Of a stretch of DNA of 12,702 nucleotides, positions 1 through 6,950 are shown piece after piece (position 1 is the stretch's first letter; the number at the start of each line of letters is the position of its first letter). Source of the stretch: Treponema sp. (GTDB lineage Bacteria > Spirochaetota > Spirochaetia > Treponematales > Breznakiellaceae). The notes under the pieces are model-generated. The model worked only from the letters and a program-made list of their open reading frames with translations, made no database searches and was not told the DNA's origin. Location of the stretch: assembly GCA_031277045.1 (NCBI GenBank), contig JAISLX010000076.1:1-12702 (forward strand), read 5' to 3'. Made by a program: the position numbers and the translations under genes.

Positions 1-735
1 GCCCTGCTCCACGATACGGCCCTGCTCCATGATGTAGACGGTGTCGGAAATATAGTAGGCCAGCCCTATATCGTGGGTGATAAACACGATGGTCATATCC
101 ACCTCGTCCCGCAGCTTAAGGAGCATATCCAATATGGTTGCCCGGGAACAGGCGTCTATCATGGAGGTGGGTTCGTCGGCGATAAGCAGCTTGGGCTTCA
201 ACATAAAAATCCGGGCTATCATCAGCCGCTGCATCTGCCCCCCGGACAACTCAAAGGGGTACTTGTTGGAAAGCTCCTCAAACTTCAGATTGACAAAGGT
301 GCAGGCGTCCTTCATCCGTTCAATCTTTGCTTCCTTCGATAAGTTCCCTCCGCCCTGAAGGCGTATACAGTCCATCAAAACCTCGTCCACCTTGTTAAAA
401 ATATTGTAGGTGGAAAAGGGGTCCTGGAATATGGCCTGGATATTCTGCCAGTAGAGGCGCCGTTTGCTTTGGCTGGATATGTCCCGGGGCTTCCCCTCAA
501 AAACAATCTCCCCCGCCGTGGGATTCAGGAGCCCCAGCACCATCTTCGCCAGGGTGGTTTTGCCGCTCCCGCTTTCCCCCACAATGGAGATGATCTCCCC
601 CCGGCGGAAAGCGAAGTCCACCTGGTTCACCGCCAGGGTTTTGTTTTTCCCCGCCCCAAACACCCGGGTCAGACCCCGGGCGCTTAAAAACACTTCGCCG
701 ATTTTCCGTTCCCGGTTCATCGCCCCGTCGCTCAT
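1..735 (-). CDS. ABC transporter ATP-binding protein, OppF/DppF type (3' end cut by window)
   Basis: This is the second ATPase of the Opp/Dpp-class importer; it would form the nucleotide-binding heterodimer with the OppD-type protein encoded just upstream and power import. The 245 visible residues contain a Walker A GESGSGKT (53-60), Q-loop Gln104 in FQDP, ABC signature LSGGQMQR (163-170), Walker B LLIADEPT (183-190) and switch His221. The D-loop reads SMID rather than the common SALD, a variant I associate with a subset of Opp-like, including sugar-importing, ATPases (recollection, not checked). The ATG at 735 is chosen because AAGGGAGG lies 8 nt upstream and the start overlaps the upstream stop as ATGA. 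A second ATG at 720 is less likely. The C-terminal part, including any oligopeptide-transporter C-terminal domain, lies outside the window. Family assignment is secure; substrate is unknown. Confidence 0.95.
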   Translation of the reverse strand, partial: MSDGAMNRERKIGEVFLSARGLTRVFGAGKNKTLAVNQVDFAFRRGEIISIVGESGSGKTTLAKMVLGLLNPTAGEIVFEGKPRDISSQSKRRLYWQNIQAIFQDPFSTYNIFNKVDEVLMDCIRLQGGGNLSKEAKIERMKDACTFVNLKFEELSNKYPFELSGGQMQRLMIARIFMLKPKLLIADEPTSMIDACSRATILDMLLKLRDEVDMTIVFITHDIGLAYYISDTVYIMEQGRIVEQG

Positions 736-1832
736 GGGTTTTCCTCCCTTCCGGTTTCCGCCCCGGTATTCACCGAGGCCAGTTCCTCACTCACAAAGGT
801 ATGGGAGATGAGGGGGAACTTCTTGGCATTTTCGTCCTGCTCCCGGTACAAGTCCCGGAGCTTCCCCTCGGACAGCCGGCAGCGGTAAATCCGCCCCGGC
901 CCCGCGTCCTTATCCGCCAGGGTTCCCTCGCAAACCGGCAGGTATTGGCAGCGCTCGGCGAAACGGCAGCCCTCGGGGCGGACCTTCAAATTCGGCGGCG
1001 CCCCGGGTATGGCCTGGAGGACATGGCCCCGGGTACCCTCCTCGGGCACGATAATCGAATTCATCAAACCCTTGGAATAGGGCATCAGGGGATCAAAAAC
1101 CATCTCCCTGGCGGCGCCCCGTTCCACGATTTCCCCGGCGTACATCACCATGATGTCATCGGTAACGTTAAACAACAGGGGCAGTTCGTGGGTGATAAAC
1201 AACATGGACCGGACTATGCCCTTTTCCATCAAATCATGGAGCAGCTTGATGACGATCTTCTGGGACGATACGTCCAGGGCCGACGAGGGTTCGTCCGCAA
1301 TCAGCACCTTGGGGCTCAATATCGTGGATATGGCGATGACCGTCCGCTGCTTCATCCCCCCGGACAACTCCACCGGGTATTGATCCAGCACCTTGGACGG
1401 CAGGTTGAGGATCCGGAACCGTTCCTCCGCCAGGTCCCGGATTTCCTTTCTGGACAGGGCGGAATTATGCACCCGCAGCACGTCCTCCACAAACCGGATG
1501 ATCTTCCGGGTGGGGTTCAGGGCGTTCATGGCCGCCTGGGGAATATAGGCAATCTCGGGGCCCAGCACGGTTTGCCGTATGGTATCGGGGCTGAGGGTGG
1601 TAATATCCTTCCCGTCAATGACGATGCTCCCCGATTCGTAATACAGGGGCGGAAAATAGTAACCCATGACGCTCATGGCCAGGGTGGATTTTCCGCAGCC
1701 CGACTCCCCGGCGATCCCTAAGGACTTCCCGTCTTCCAGGGCAAAGGACACGTTATCTACGGAGCAGATCTTCTCGTTCATCCGGGTCTTGTAATAGGTG
1801 GTGAGGTTCTGTACCTCCAGCATAACCGCCAT
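732..1832 (-). CDS. ABC transporter ATP-binding protein, OppD/DppD type
   Basis: First ATPase of the peptide/oligosaccharide-class importer, 366 residues, within the usual range for OppD/DppD. Motifs in order: Walker A GESGCGKS (42-49), Q-loop Gln99 in IPQA, signature LSGGMKQR (156-163), Walker [13 protein letters not shown] (177-188) and switch His215. The C-terminal oligopeptide/dipeptide domain is present, with Cys289, Cys295, Cys301 and Cys318 arranged as in family members that carry a C-terminal iron-sulfur cluster; whether a cluster is bound here is inference. The start at 1832 has AAGGAG 6 nt upstream, lying inside the last codons of the permease C gene, whose stop is only 2 bp away. 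Its own stop overlaps the next ATG by 4 bp, so translational coupling is likely. About 40 residues follow the last Cys and are not conserved to my eye. Confidence 0.96.
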   Translation of the reverse strand: MAVMLEVQNLTTYYKTRMNEKICSVDNVSFALEDGKSLGIAGESGCGKSTLAMSVMGYYFPPLYYESGSIVIDGKDITTLSPDTIRQTVLGPEIAYIPQAAMNALNPTRKIIRFVEDVLRVHNSALSRKEIRDLAEERFRILNLPSKVLDQYPVELSGGMKQRTVIAISTILSPKVLIADEPSSALDVSSQKIVIKLLHDLMEKGIVRSMLFITHELPLLFNVTDDIMVMYAGEIVERGAAREMVFDPLMPYSKGLMNSIIVPEEGTRGHVLQAIPGAPPNLKVRPEGCRFAERCQYLPVCEGTLADKDAGPGRIYRCRLSEGKLRDLYREQDENAKKFPLISHTFVSEELASVNTGAETGREENP

Positions 1833-1834
1833 AC

Positions 1835-2794
1835 CTAGCTCCTTATCTGGGGGTTGAAGATCTGATCCAGCCCGGAGTTAATCAGATTGAGGGAGAAACT
1901 GATGAGGGCTATCATCAATACCACCGGGAGGAAGGCCCACCAGGCCCCCACCGGCAGGGCGCTAAAGGTCATGGCCCAGTTCATCATCAGCCCCAGGCTT
2001 GCCACGTTTTGGGGGCCCAGGCCCAGCATGGAAAGGCTGGCCTCCGCGAGGATCCCCGAAGCCACCTGGAGGATAAAGGCCATCATCACGTAGGAACCCA
2101 GGTAGGGCAGAATATCCCGGATAATGATCCGGGGCATGGAATGGCCTGAAAGCTTGGAAAGGTTCACATGGTCCCGGTTGCGGAGGCTCGTCGTCTGGGC
2201 CCGGACGGAACGGGCGGTCCAGGGCCAGGAAGTGATACCGATGACCAGGGCAGTAGTTAAAAAATTCCGGGAATTGATGCTTACCGACACGAGGACCAGG
2301 ATAACAAACGAGGGAATGACGATAAAAATATTGGTTACGGTGGAAAGGATGTTGTCCAGCATACCCCCGGAATAACCGGCCACAAGGCCAACCGTAAGGC
2401 CGATAACCGTGGCGATGATCCCGGCGATAAGGCCGATAAGCAGGCTGGTCCGGGTTGCGGCCACCAGTTCCGTCAGGGTGTCCCGGCCAAAGTTATCGGT
2501 CCCCAGGATATGCAGAACCTTCGGCGTCTCCTTTTGCACCGCTGAGAGGCCGAATTGGGCCATAATATCATCGGCCACGGCCTGTTCCTCCGCGGTGGGC
2601 CCCGCTTCTTCCCGCGATATTCCCCCCATATATTCCAGGAGGTTGGGCCGCTCGAAAAGGCCCCCTTCCATGGACAGGGGATCGGTATGGTTAAAGATAG
2701 GGAAAAAAACCACCAAAAGAAGAACCAGGGAAAGAACGATAAAACCAAAACGAAATTTGCCCGACTTAAACGCGGTGCTCAACAGGTTTCCCAT
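1835..2794 (-). CDS. ABC transporter permease, OppC/DppC type
   Basis: Inner-membrane permease subunit, 319 residues. There is one N-terminal membrane segment (about 17-34), then an extracytoplasmic stretch of about 60 residues. The family hallmark GTDNFGRD (98-105) follows, and then roughly five more membrane segments (about 118-139, 150-173, 179-193, 232-258, 285-305). The cytoplasmic coupling loop is at about 210-230, with the conserved Gly217 and terminal LP. The usual EAA triplet is replaced by NLS, which is a mild oddity. I start at 2794 rather than at an upstream in-frame start at 2854. AGGAGG lies 9 nt before 2794, the protein then begins with a normal OppC N-terminus, and the longer form would overlap permease B by 59 bp. 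Only one base separates it from the permease B stop. Confidence 0.94.
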   Translation of the reverse strand: MGNLLSTAFKSGKFRFGFIVLSLVLLLVVFFPIFNHTDPLSMEGGLFERPNLLEYMGGISREEAGPTAEEQAVADDIMAQFGLSAVQKETPKVLHILGTDNFGRDTLTELVAATRTSLLIGLIAGIIATVIGLTVGLVAGYSGGMLDNILSTVTNIFIVIPSFVILVLVSVSINSRNFLTTALVIGITSWPWTARSVRAQTTSLRNRDHVNLSKLSGHSMPRIIIRDILPYLGSYVMMAFILQVASGILAEASLSMLGLGPQNVASLGLMMNWAMTFSALPVGAWWAFLPVVLMIALISFSLNLINSGLDQIFNPQIRS

Positions 2795-2795
2795 G

Positions 2796-3809
2796 TTAAC
2801 TCTCCTCCTGCTGGGTAAGCCTGATCCGGGGATCGATGATCCCGCAGATAACATCTACCAGGAAGTTGGCCGCCAGAACCGTGATGGTTACGATTAACGT
2901 ACAACCCGATATGAGGGGAAAATCCTGGGAGCTTATCCCAAGAAGCATCGTGGTCCCGATGCCCGGATAACTAAAGACGATCTCCGCGATAAGGTTCCCG
3001 CCGATCATGGTTCCCAGGGAAAGGGCCAAACCGGTTATCTGCGGAAGCATGGCGTTGCGGAACACATACCACACAATTTTATTGTCTTTTATCCCTAAAA
3101 GCCGGCTGTACTTCACATAGTCGGCGTTGAGTTCGTAAATCGACATTTCCCGCATACCCAGGGACTGGCCCCCTATTGCCACCAGCACCATGGTAAGGAA
3201 CGGCAGGCGGTAATGGTTCAGCACCGAAAGGAGAAAGGCGGGGCTCTTCCAGTTGATGAGCATGTCGAAGGCGTAACCCAGCCGGCCGGGAAACAGGTGG
3301 AGGGTATTGGCCAGAAAATGGACCAGCACGATCCCCAGTCCGAATGCGGGGATAGCGGCGATAAAAAGAAAGAATGGAAAGAAGACCTTGTCAAAAACAC
3401 CCTTGCGGTAAGCCGCCAGGGCTCCCAGGGCATTACCCAGGAACCAGCCGGTAATAATGGCGGGAATTTGGAGCCGCAGGGTCCAGGGCACGGCGGTGGA
3501 AATAATTTCCGAAACTTCCCGGGGATACTGGTTAAAAGACTTTCCCATGTCCCCCCGGAGCAGCTTGCCGGTGTAAATAAAGAATTGCTGCCAGATTGGT
3601 TTATCCAGGCCGAATTCCGCCATATAGGCGTCGTAGATCTGCTTAATCGCCGAAGCGTCGGTCATACCCGTGGTAGCGTTGGCAACCAGGGCAGCCACCG
3701 GGTTACCGGGGATAAGACGGGGGAGCAGGAAATTAAGCAGTACCGCCACAAAAAGGGTAACCATGTACCAGCCGAATTTCTTTCCCAGATATTTCCAATA
3801 TCCGTTCAT
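2796..3809 (-). CDS. ABC transporter permease, OppB/DppB type
   Basis: Inner-membrane permease that would pair with the OppC-type subunit to form the import channel; 337 residues, typical length. It begins with membrane segment 1 (about 12-32) running into the family motif LIPGNP (32-37). The conserved FGLDKP...LRGDMGKSF block (66-92) precedes five more membrane segments (about 110-134, 140-163, 200-220, 260-284, 302-325). The EAA-type coupling loop is at 229-256, with conserved Gly239 and the closing AMLP, followed by FSYPGIG (279-285). The ATG at 3809 has only a modest ribosome site (AGAGAGG, 6 nt upstream), weaker than those of its neighbours. It lies 65 bp after the binding-protein stop, across a strong hairpin, which fits lower expression than the binding protein. 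Confidence 0.95.
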   Translation of the reverse strand: MNGYWKYLGKKFGWYMVTLFVAVLLNFLLPRLIPGNPVAALVANATTGMTDASAIKQIYDAYMAEFGLDKPIWQQFFIYTGKLLRGDMGKSFNQYPREVSEIISTAVPWTLRLQIPAIITGWFLGNALGALAAYRKGVFDKVFFPFFLFIAAIPAFGLGIVLVHFLANTLHLFPGRLGYAFDMLINWKSPAFLLSVLNHYRLPFLTMVLVAIGGQSLGMREMSIYELNADYVKYSRLLGIKDNKIVWYVFRNAMLPQITGLALSLGTMIGGNLIAEIVFSYPGIGTTMLLGISSQDFPLISGCTLIVTITVLAANFLVDVICGIIDPRIRLTQQEES

Positions 3810-3837
3810 GGGGGGCCTCTCTTATGAATGACGTGGG

Positions 3838-3869
3838 GCAAGAGCGGCCCCCGAAGGAGCCGCCCTTGC
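3838..3869 (-). promoter_or_regulatory. Intercistronic RNA hairpin with UUCG tetraloop
   Basis: Read on the minus strand, the two arms GCAAGGGCGGCTCC and GGGGCCGCTCTTGC pair over 14 bp, counting two G-U pairs, and enclose a UUCG loop closed by C-G, the classic very stable tetraloop. The hairpin begins 5 nt after the stop codon of the binding-protein gene. No U-tract follows (the next bases are CCCCACG), so it is not a normal intrinsic terminator. By analogy with malE-malF type operons it most likely protects the upstream message from 3' exonucleases or attenuates read-through, making binding protein exceed permeases. The structure is seen directly; the role is inference. Confidence 0.8.
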
Positions 3870-3874
3870 TAGTG

Positions 3875-5692
3875 TTACTTGTTTTTGAGGTTGTAAAGCC
3901 CCTTGATCCCGTAGCCGTCAGAACAGAGGGTCGGCGGAATGCCCGAACCGTCGTTCATCTTGGGATACCCGGTCCATACGGTTTCGTTCACCGTGTGGAA
4001 CACGCCGGGGCGGTACATCAACCCCGCGCAGGGCATTTCCTGCAGGTAAATAATGTTGAGCCTGGTCCAGAGCTGCTTCAGCTTGGCGGCGTCGGTCTCA
4101 ACAGCAATCTGGGTGATAATGTCGGTGGCTTCCTTGTTGGTCCAGCGGCCAAAGTTCCCGATGGCGTTGGGGGTCCCCTCCGGGGGGAGGTCGGCGCTGC
4201 TCATGGCCGCGTAGGCCCGGCTCCAGGGGCTGGCGATCCCTATGCCGCCGTAACTGAACATAACCATGTCAAACGTGCCGTTCAAATAGTCCTGAGTCCA
4301 TACAGTGGCGATGGGAAAGTAGGTCTGAATATCAATACCGATAAGTTTACCCGTCTGGGCCACCACTTCCAGCGTGGCGTTCCAGTCGGACCAGCCCTGG
4401 GGACATTCAGCCCGGAGGCCGGCAAGCTTTACACCGCCTTTGGCGCGGATACCGTCGGCGCCCTTGACCCAGCCGGCATCGTCCAGCAGTTTGTTGGCCG
4501 CCGCCACCGCTTCCTGCAGATTCTGGCTCCACTGGTAGGGCTTAAGGGCGTTGGCGTCGATCAGGGCCTGTTCCGCCGGGATAGGAAGCATAAGGGAAGC
4601 GCTCAGAGGGGCCGTATACCCGGACATGGCGTTCTTCCCGATGGTGTCGTAGTCCAGGGCCATAGCGATAGCTTTGCGAACCGCCGGATCGGCAAGCCGG
4701 GGATCCTTGGTGTTGTATACCAGCACGGGGATAACCCCGGGGAAGTAATACGGGGCCTGGGGAATGAAGGTGGAGATGTTTTGGTTAAACATGGTCCACA
4801 CCGAAGAGATAAACTGCTGGGAAATATCAACCTCCGCCGCGCGGAACGCCGCGTCCCCGGCGGCGTTATCCTTGTAGATGGAGTGGGCGATATACCGGGG
4901 GGCGGGGAGTTTGCCGTAACGGGCTACGCCCCAATACGTGTCCACCCGCCGCAGAACCGCTTTGGTTTCATCCCAGATATAGGGCTTGTAGGGGCCCGTT
5001 CCGGACTGGGTTTCGATCTGGTCCCCGGCGATATTGGCCCACTGGCCCAGGGCCGTCTGGGCGTTCCCGATCTTCGCCACCACCTTGTCCATCTCCGCCT
5101 TTTGGGTGATGTACAGACGGCTGATGGAAGTTTCGATGTGCTTGGGGTTGAAATTCGAGGGATTCCCCTTGATCACCACCGTGTAGTCCCCCTGGGCGGC
5201 GACAGAATCGATGTAGGGCCACCACGCGGAGTTCCCGGTAACGTACTTTTTCTGCAAATCGTAGGAATTGACCACATCGGCGCTGGTCATGGGCTTGCCG
5301 TCCCAGAACTTAACGTTTTTGTTAAGCTGGATCGTCAGGGTCTGACCGTTCCAAGCGTAGGAATCCGCAAGCTGGGGCTTGAGCGTACCGGTGAGAAGGT
5401 CGTGGACAAACAGTGTTTCGTAGACAAATTGACGGGCAGCAGTGCCGTCAATGCCAAACGGGTTGCCGCCCACGTTATAGGGATTCCAGCTATTCACCTT
5501 GTCCCAGAGAATCCCGTTATAGTACAGGGTTTCTTTCCGGGGGAGGCTTCCCAATTCCGCGGGTGTGGCATTACCCCCCCCCCCCTGCTGGCTCTGCCCG
5601 CCGGCGTTGTTCTGTCCCTGCCCGCTGGCAAAGACCATCCCGGCGCCCATCGCAAGAATCAGGGCCGCCAACGCAACGTTCTTTTTCGTCAT
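3875..5692 (-). CDS. ABC transporter substrate-binding protein, family 5 (SBP_bac_5)
   Basis: Secreted binding protein that captures the substrate and delivers it to the OppB/OppC permease; 605 residues. An N-terminal signal peptide (MTKK, hydrophobic 5-20, likely cleavage near Ala22) has no lipobox Cys, so it would be periplasmic rather than a lipoprotein. A Gly/Gln-rich linker (24-40) follows, containing four glycines encoded by a 12-base poly-G tract. The family 5 signature block LADSY...LNKNVKFWDGKPMTSADVV comes next. A later helix PAVRKAIAMALDYDTIG is also typical. The C-terminal region with MYRPGVFHTVN and WTGYP reminds me of the oligosaccharide-binding members known from Thermotoga, so the cargo could be a sugar rather than a peptide; this is weak inference. 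The start at 5692 has GGGAGG 8 nt upstream. It is the first gene of the importer operon. Confidence 0.95.
   Translation of the reverse strand: MTKKNVALAALILAMGAGMVFASGQGQNNAGGQSQQGGGGNATPAELGSLPRKETLYYNGILWDKVNSWNPYNVGGNPFGIDGTAARQFVYETLFVHDLLTGTLKPQLADSYAWNGQTLTIQLNKNVKFWDGKPMTSADVVNSYDLQKKYVTGNSAWWPYIDSVAAQGDYTVVIKGNPSNFNPKHIETSISRLYITQKAEMDKVVAKIGNAQTALGQWANIAGDQIETQSGTGPYKPYIWDETKAVLRRVDTYWGVARYGKLPAPRYIAHSIYKDNAAGDAAFRAAEVDISQQFISSVWTMFNQNISTFIPQAPYYFPGVIPVLVYNTKDPRLADPAVRKAIAMALDYDTIGKNAMSGYTAPLSASLMLPIPAEQALIDANALKPYQWSQNLQEAVAAANKLLDDAGWVKGADGIRAKGGVKLAGLRAECPQGWSDWNATLEVVAQTGKLIGIDIQTYFPIATVWTQDYLNGTFDMVMFSYGGIGIASPWSRAYAAMSSADLPPEGTPNAIGNFGRWTNKEATDIITQIAVETDAAKLKQLWTRLNIIYLQEMPCAGLMYRPGVFHTVNETVWTGYPKMNDGSGIPPTLCSDGYGIKGLYNLKNK
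5574..5585 (-). repeat. 12-base poly-G tract in the binding-protein gene
   Basis: Twelve consecutive C on the plus strand, G on the coding strand, spanning codons 36-40 of the binding-protein gene just after the signal peptide. At this length the gene is in frame. Gain or loss of one base would shift the frame and truncate the protein, so the tract is a possible slipped-strand switch. It is also a site where sequencing or assembly errors are common. Confidence 0.9.
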
Positions 5693-5717
5693 ATCACAAT
5701 CCTCCCAACAAAATTAT

Positions 5718-5742
5718 ACGGCCCGCCATCAGGGCGGTCCGC
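5718..5742 (-). promoter_or_regulatory. 5' leader hairpin of the importer operon
   Basis: On the minus strand GGACCGCC and GGCGGGCC pair around a 5-base CTGAT loop, with one A-G mismatch and two further outer pairs. The hairpin begins a few bases after the predicted transcription start and is followed by TATAATTTTGTT and then the GGGAGG ribosome site. A 5'-end stabilising stem is the simplest reading; a weak attenuator (stem plus U-rich stretch) is possible. Only the structure is visible. Confidence 0.5.
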
Positions 5743-5753
5743 TAGGTAGTAGA

Positions 5754-5782
5754 ATTGTCCCACGGTATTAACGTGCCGTCAA
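5754..5782 (-). promoter_or_regulatory. Predicted sigma-70 promoter of the importer operon
   Basis: On the minus strand a -35 element TTGACG (5782-5777, 5 of 6 matches) is followed by a 17-bp spacer and a -10 element GACAAT (5759-5754, 4 of 6). An A8 run immediately upstream of the -35 could act as an UP element. The predicted start near 5747 gives a leader of about 55 nt before the binding-protein ATG. A perfect TATAAT at 5718-5713 was considered, but it has no -35 and would start transcription inside the ribosome site. Confidence 0.6.
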
Positions 5783-5817
5783 GCTTTTTTTTAGAAAAGC
5801 AGCAGGCCCGCGCCGGC

Positions 5818-5932
5818 ATGGGAGGCCGTCTCACCCATAGGTGAGAGACCGTCTCACCCGTAGGTTAGAGACTCTCTAACGCATAGGTTAGAGAGTCTCT
5901 AACGCATGGGTTAGGGAGTCTCTAACGCGGCG
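5818..5932. repeat. Tandem array of five 23-bp dyad-symmetric repeats
   Basis: Five back-to-back 23-bp units start at 5818, 5841, 5864, 5887 and 5910. Units 3 and 4 contain perfect dyads, GTTAGAGA and TCTCTAAC around one base. Unit 5 has one G-U-type mismatch. Unit 2 is the variant GTGAGA/TCTCAC and unit 1 is more degenerate. Spacer bases (GCATAG-like) join the dyads, and the arms of adjacent units can also pair (CTCTAAC with GTTAGAG). The array spans the stop codon of the HAD gene and ends about 35 bp upstream of the importer -35 element. It could be an operator array, a 3'-end RNA structure for the HAD message, or a simple expanded palindromic repeat; sequence alone does not decide. Confidence 0.92.
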
Positions 5933-6857
5933 GGCCGGCGGTTTGGGCGCGGGCACCCTGCCGTTTTGCCAGAATGGTACCGGCAATCTCCGCGAAACCG
6001 TCCCCGCAGTCCAGGGAGGAAACAAAAGCGGGGAGGCGCTTCATGATCGCCGCGTATTTTTTCACGTTCGCTACGCCGCAGCTTAGGGGGAAGCGGGCGA
6101 ACATGGGCTCGTCGTTGGGGGAATCCCCGGCAAAGATCAGTTCCCGGTCCCCCGCGCCGCTTTGCCAGCCGAAGCGGCGGGAAAGAAAGCGTTCCACCAT
6201 GGAAAGTTTGTCGTAGTCCCCCATCCAGATGTTCACATGAATAGAAGAAACCTTGGCGCGGGCGCCTTCTTCCAGCGCGATGTCCCGGATCCGGGCGGCG
6301 GCGCTGAGGGGGAGGACGGGTTCTTCTTCCGCAAAGTCCAGGGCCAGATCGTAGAGCCGGGCGAACTGATCCTTGGCGGCCCGCAGCGGGGGGAATTCCG
6401 CCAGGGCCCGCTCTTTTATCTTTGCCAGGACGGGGTGGGTGTTCCTGACGGCGGCGGGGTGGTAATCGGTCCTGAGGGAGGGAAGCCGGGGGGTATCGCC
6501 GAGTACGGCGTCGCCGAGTACGGCGTCGCCGGGTACGGCGTTGCCGGGTACGGCGTTGCCGGGTACGGCGTCGCCAATGATGGCGTCGCCGGGTACGGCG
6601 GGCTCCTCCCACATGGCCAGGGCGCCGTTCTCCCCTATCACCCCGTCAACGGGCCACTCCCTGGCGATGCAATCGCACCAGCCGGCGGGCCGGCCGGTTA
6701 CGGGGATCACCTTGAGTCCCGCATCTTTAAGCTTCCACAGGCCGGCGTAGGCGGAGGCAAGGAGTTTTCCCCCCCTGGTGAGGGTATCGTCAATATCCAT
6801 AAGAATGTAGCGCAGCCCCTGGGCTTCGGCGGCGGTCATGTCCACGATAGGTTTCAT
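5922..6857 (-). CDS. HAD superfamily IIB phosphatase with internal pentapeptide repeats
   Basis: Predicted Mg-dependent phosphohydrolase of the HAD-IIB class (the group containing Cof-like, sucrose-phosphate and mannosyl-3-phosphoglycerate phosphatases); 311 residues. Motif I is DIDDT (nucleophile Asp21, acid Asp23), motif II is Thr54 in VTGRP, motif III is probably Lys217, and motif IV is GDSPND with Asp245 and Asp249. The core is therefore intact, and the region between motifs II and III is the C2 cap. Residues 87-121 of the cap are seven AVPGD-like pentapeptides, absent from ordinary family members. The stop lies in the last unit of the 23-bp array. I start at ATG 6857, with a weak AAGG 7 nt upstream. 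The frame stays open to 7097, but that extension would run over hflK and has no recognisable domain. Substrate unknown. Confidence 0.88.
   Translation of the reverse strand: MKPIVDMTAAEAQGLRYILMDIDDTLTRGGKLLASAYAGLWKLKDAGLKVIPVTGRPAGWCDCIAREWPVDGVIGENGALAMWEEPAVPGDAIIGDAVPGNAVPGNAVPGDAVLGDAVLGDTPRLPSLRTDYHPAAVRNTHPVLAKIKERALAEFPPLRAAKDQFARLYDLALDFAEEEPVLPLSAAARIRDIALEEGARAKVSSIHVNIWMGDYDKLSMVERFLSRRFGWQSGAGDRELIFAGDSPNDEPMFARFPLSCGVANVKKYAAIMKRLPAFVSSLDCGDGFAEIAGTILAKRQGARAQTAGPPR
6495..6599 (-). repeat. Seven in-frame 15-bp coding repeats (AVPGD-type)
   Basis: Seven consecutive 15-bp units encode AVPGD, AIIGD, AVPGN, AVPGN, AVPGD, AVLGD and AVLGD inside the HAD phosphatase gene. Because the unit is a multiple of three, copy-number change would alter protein length without breaking the frame. 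The units differ from each other by a few bases, so the array is not freshly duplicated throughout. Confidence 0.95.
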
Positions 6858-6913
6858 GGGACTACCTTGGCATAAAACGTCCGCGCGGGGAAGCCGGAGG
6901 CGGTCTTTTAGGG

Positions 6914-6919
6914 TATACT
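6914..6919 (+). promoter_or_regulatory. Candidate -10 element for hflK
   Basis: TATACT matches the -10 consensus at 5 of 6 positions and would start transcription near 6926, about 25 nt before the hflK ATG. No good -35 hexamer sits 16-18 bp upstream (AAGCCG at 17 bp), so it may be weak or activator-dependent. The GTATAC core is palindromic. The 93-bp gap is shared with the divergent HAD gene, for which I see no convincing promoter. Confidence 0.35.
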
Positions 6920-6950
6920 GCCTCTCACATAGAACTACCATGGAGGTATT

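Noticed and set aside
801..1721. A long plus-strand open frame opposite the OppD-type ATPase gene
   Set aside because: The opposite strand encodes a full ABC ATPase with all motifs; this frame shows no family features.
2795..2854. Longer permease C start at 2854
   Set aside because: It would overlap permease B by 59 bp and add a non-hydrophobic Ser/Pro/Arg stretch; ATG 2794 has a strong AGGAGG.
3824..5749. A 641-codon plus-strand open frame opposite the binding-protein gene
   Set aside because: It is a shadow of a GC-rich gene: no recognisable domain, low-complexity Gly/Val/Pro-rich translation, and no ribosome site or promoter.
5783..5800. Hairpin GCTTTT/AAAAGC with a T8 run as a plus-strand intrinsic terminator
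   Set aside because: The stem is AT-only apart from one GC end pair, no plus-strand gene ends there, and the A-tract is better explained as the upstream part of the minus-strand promoter.
5818..5932. The 23-bp array as a CRISPR array
   Set aside because: The units abut directly with near-identical joining bases and no unique spacers, and no cas genes are present.
6602..6857. A mannosyl-3-phosphoglycerate phosphatase call for the HAD gene
   Set aside because: General HAD-IIB motifs are clear, but nothing visible fixes substrate specificity and no synthase partner gene is adjacent.
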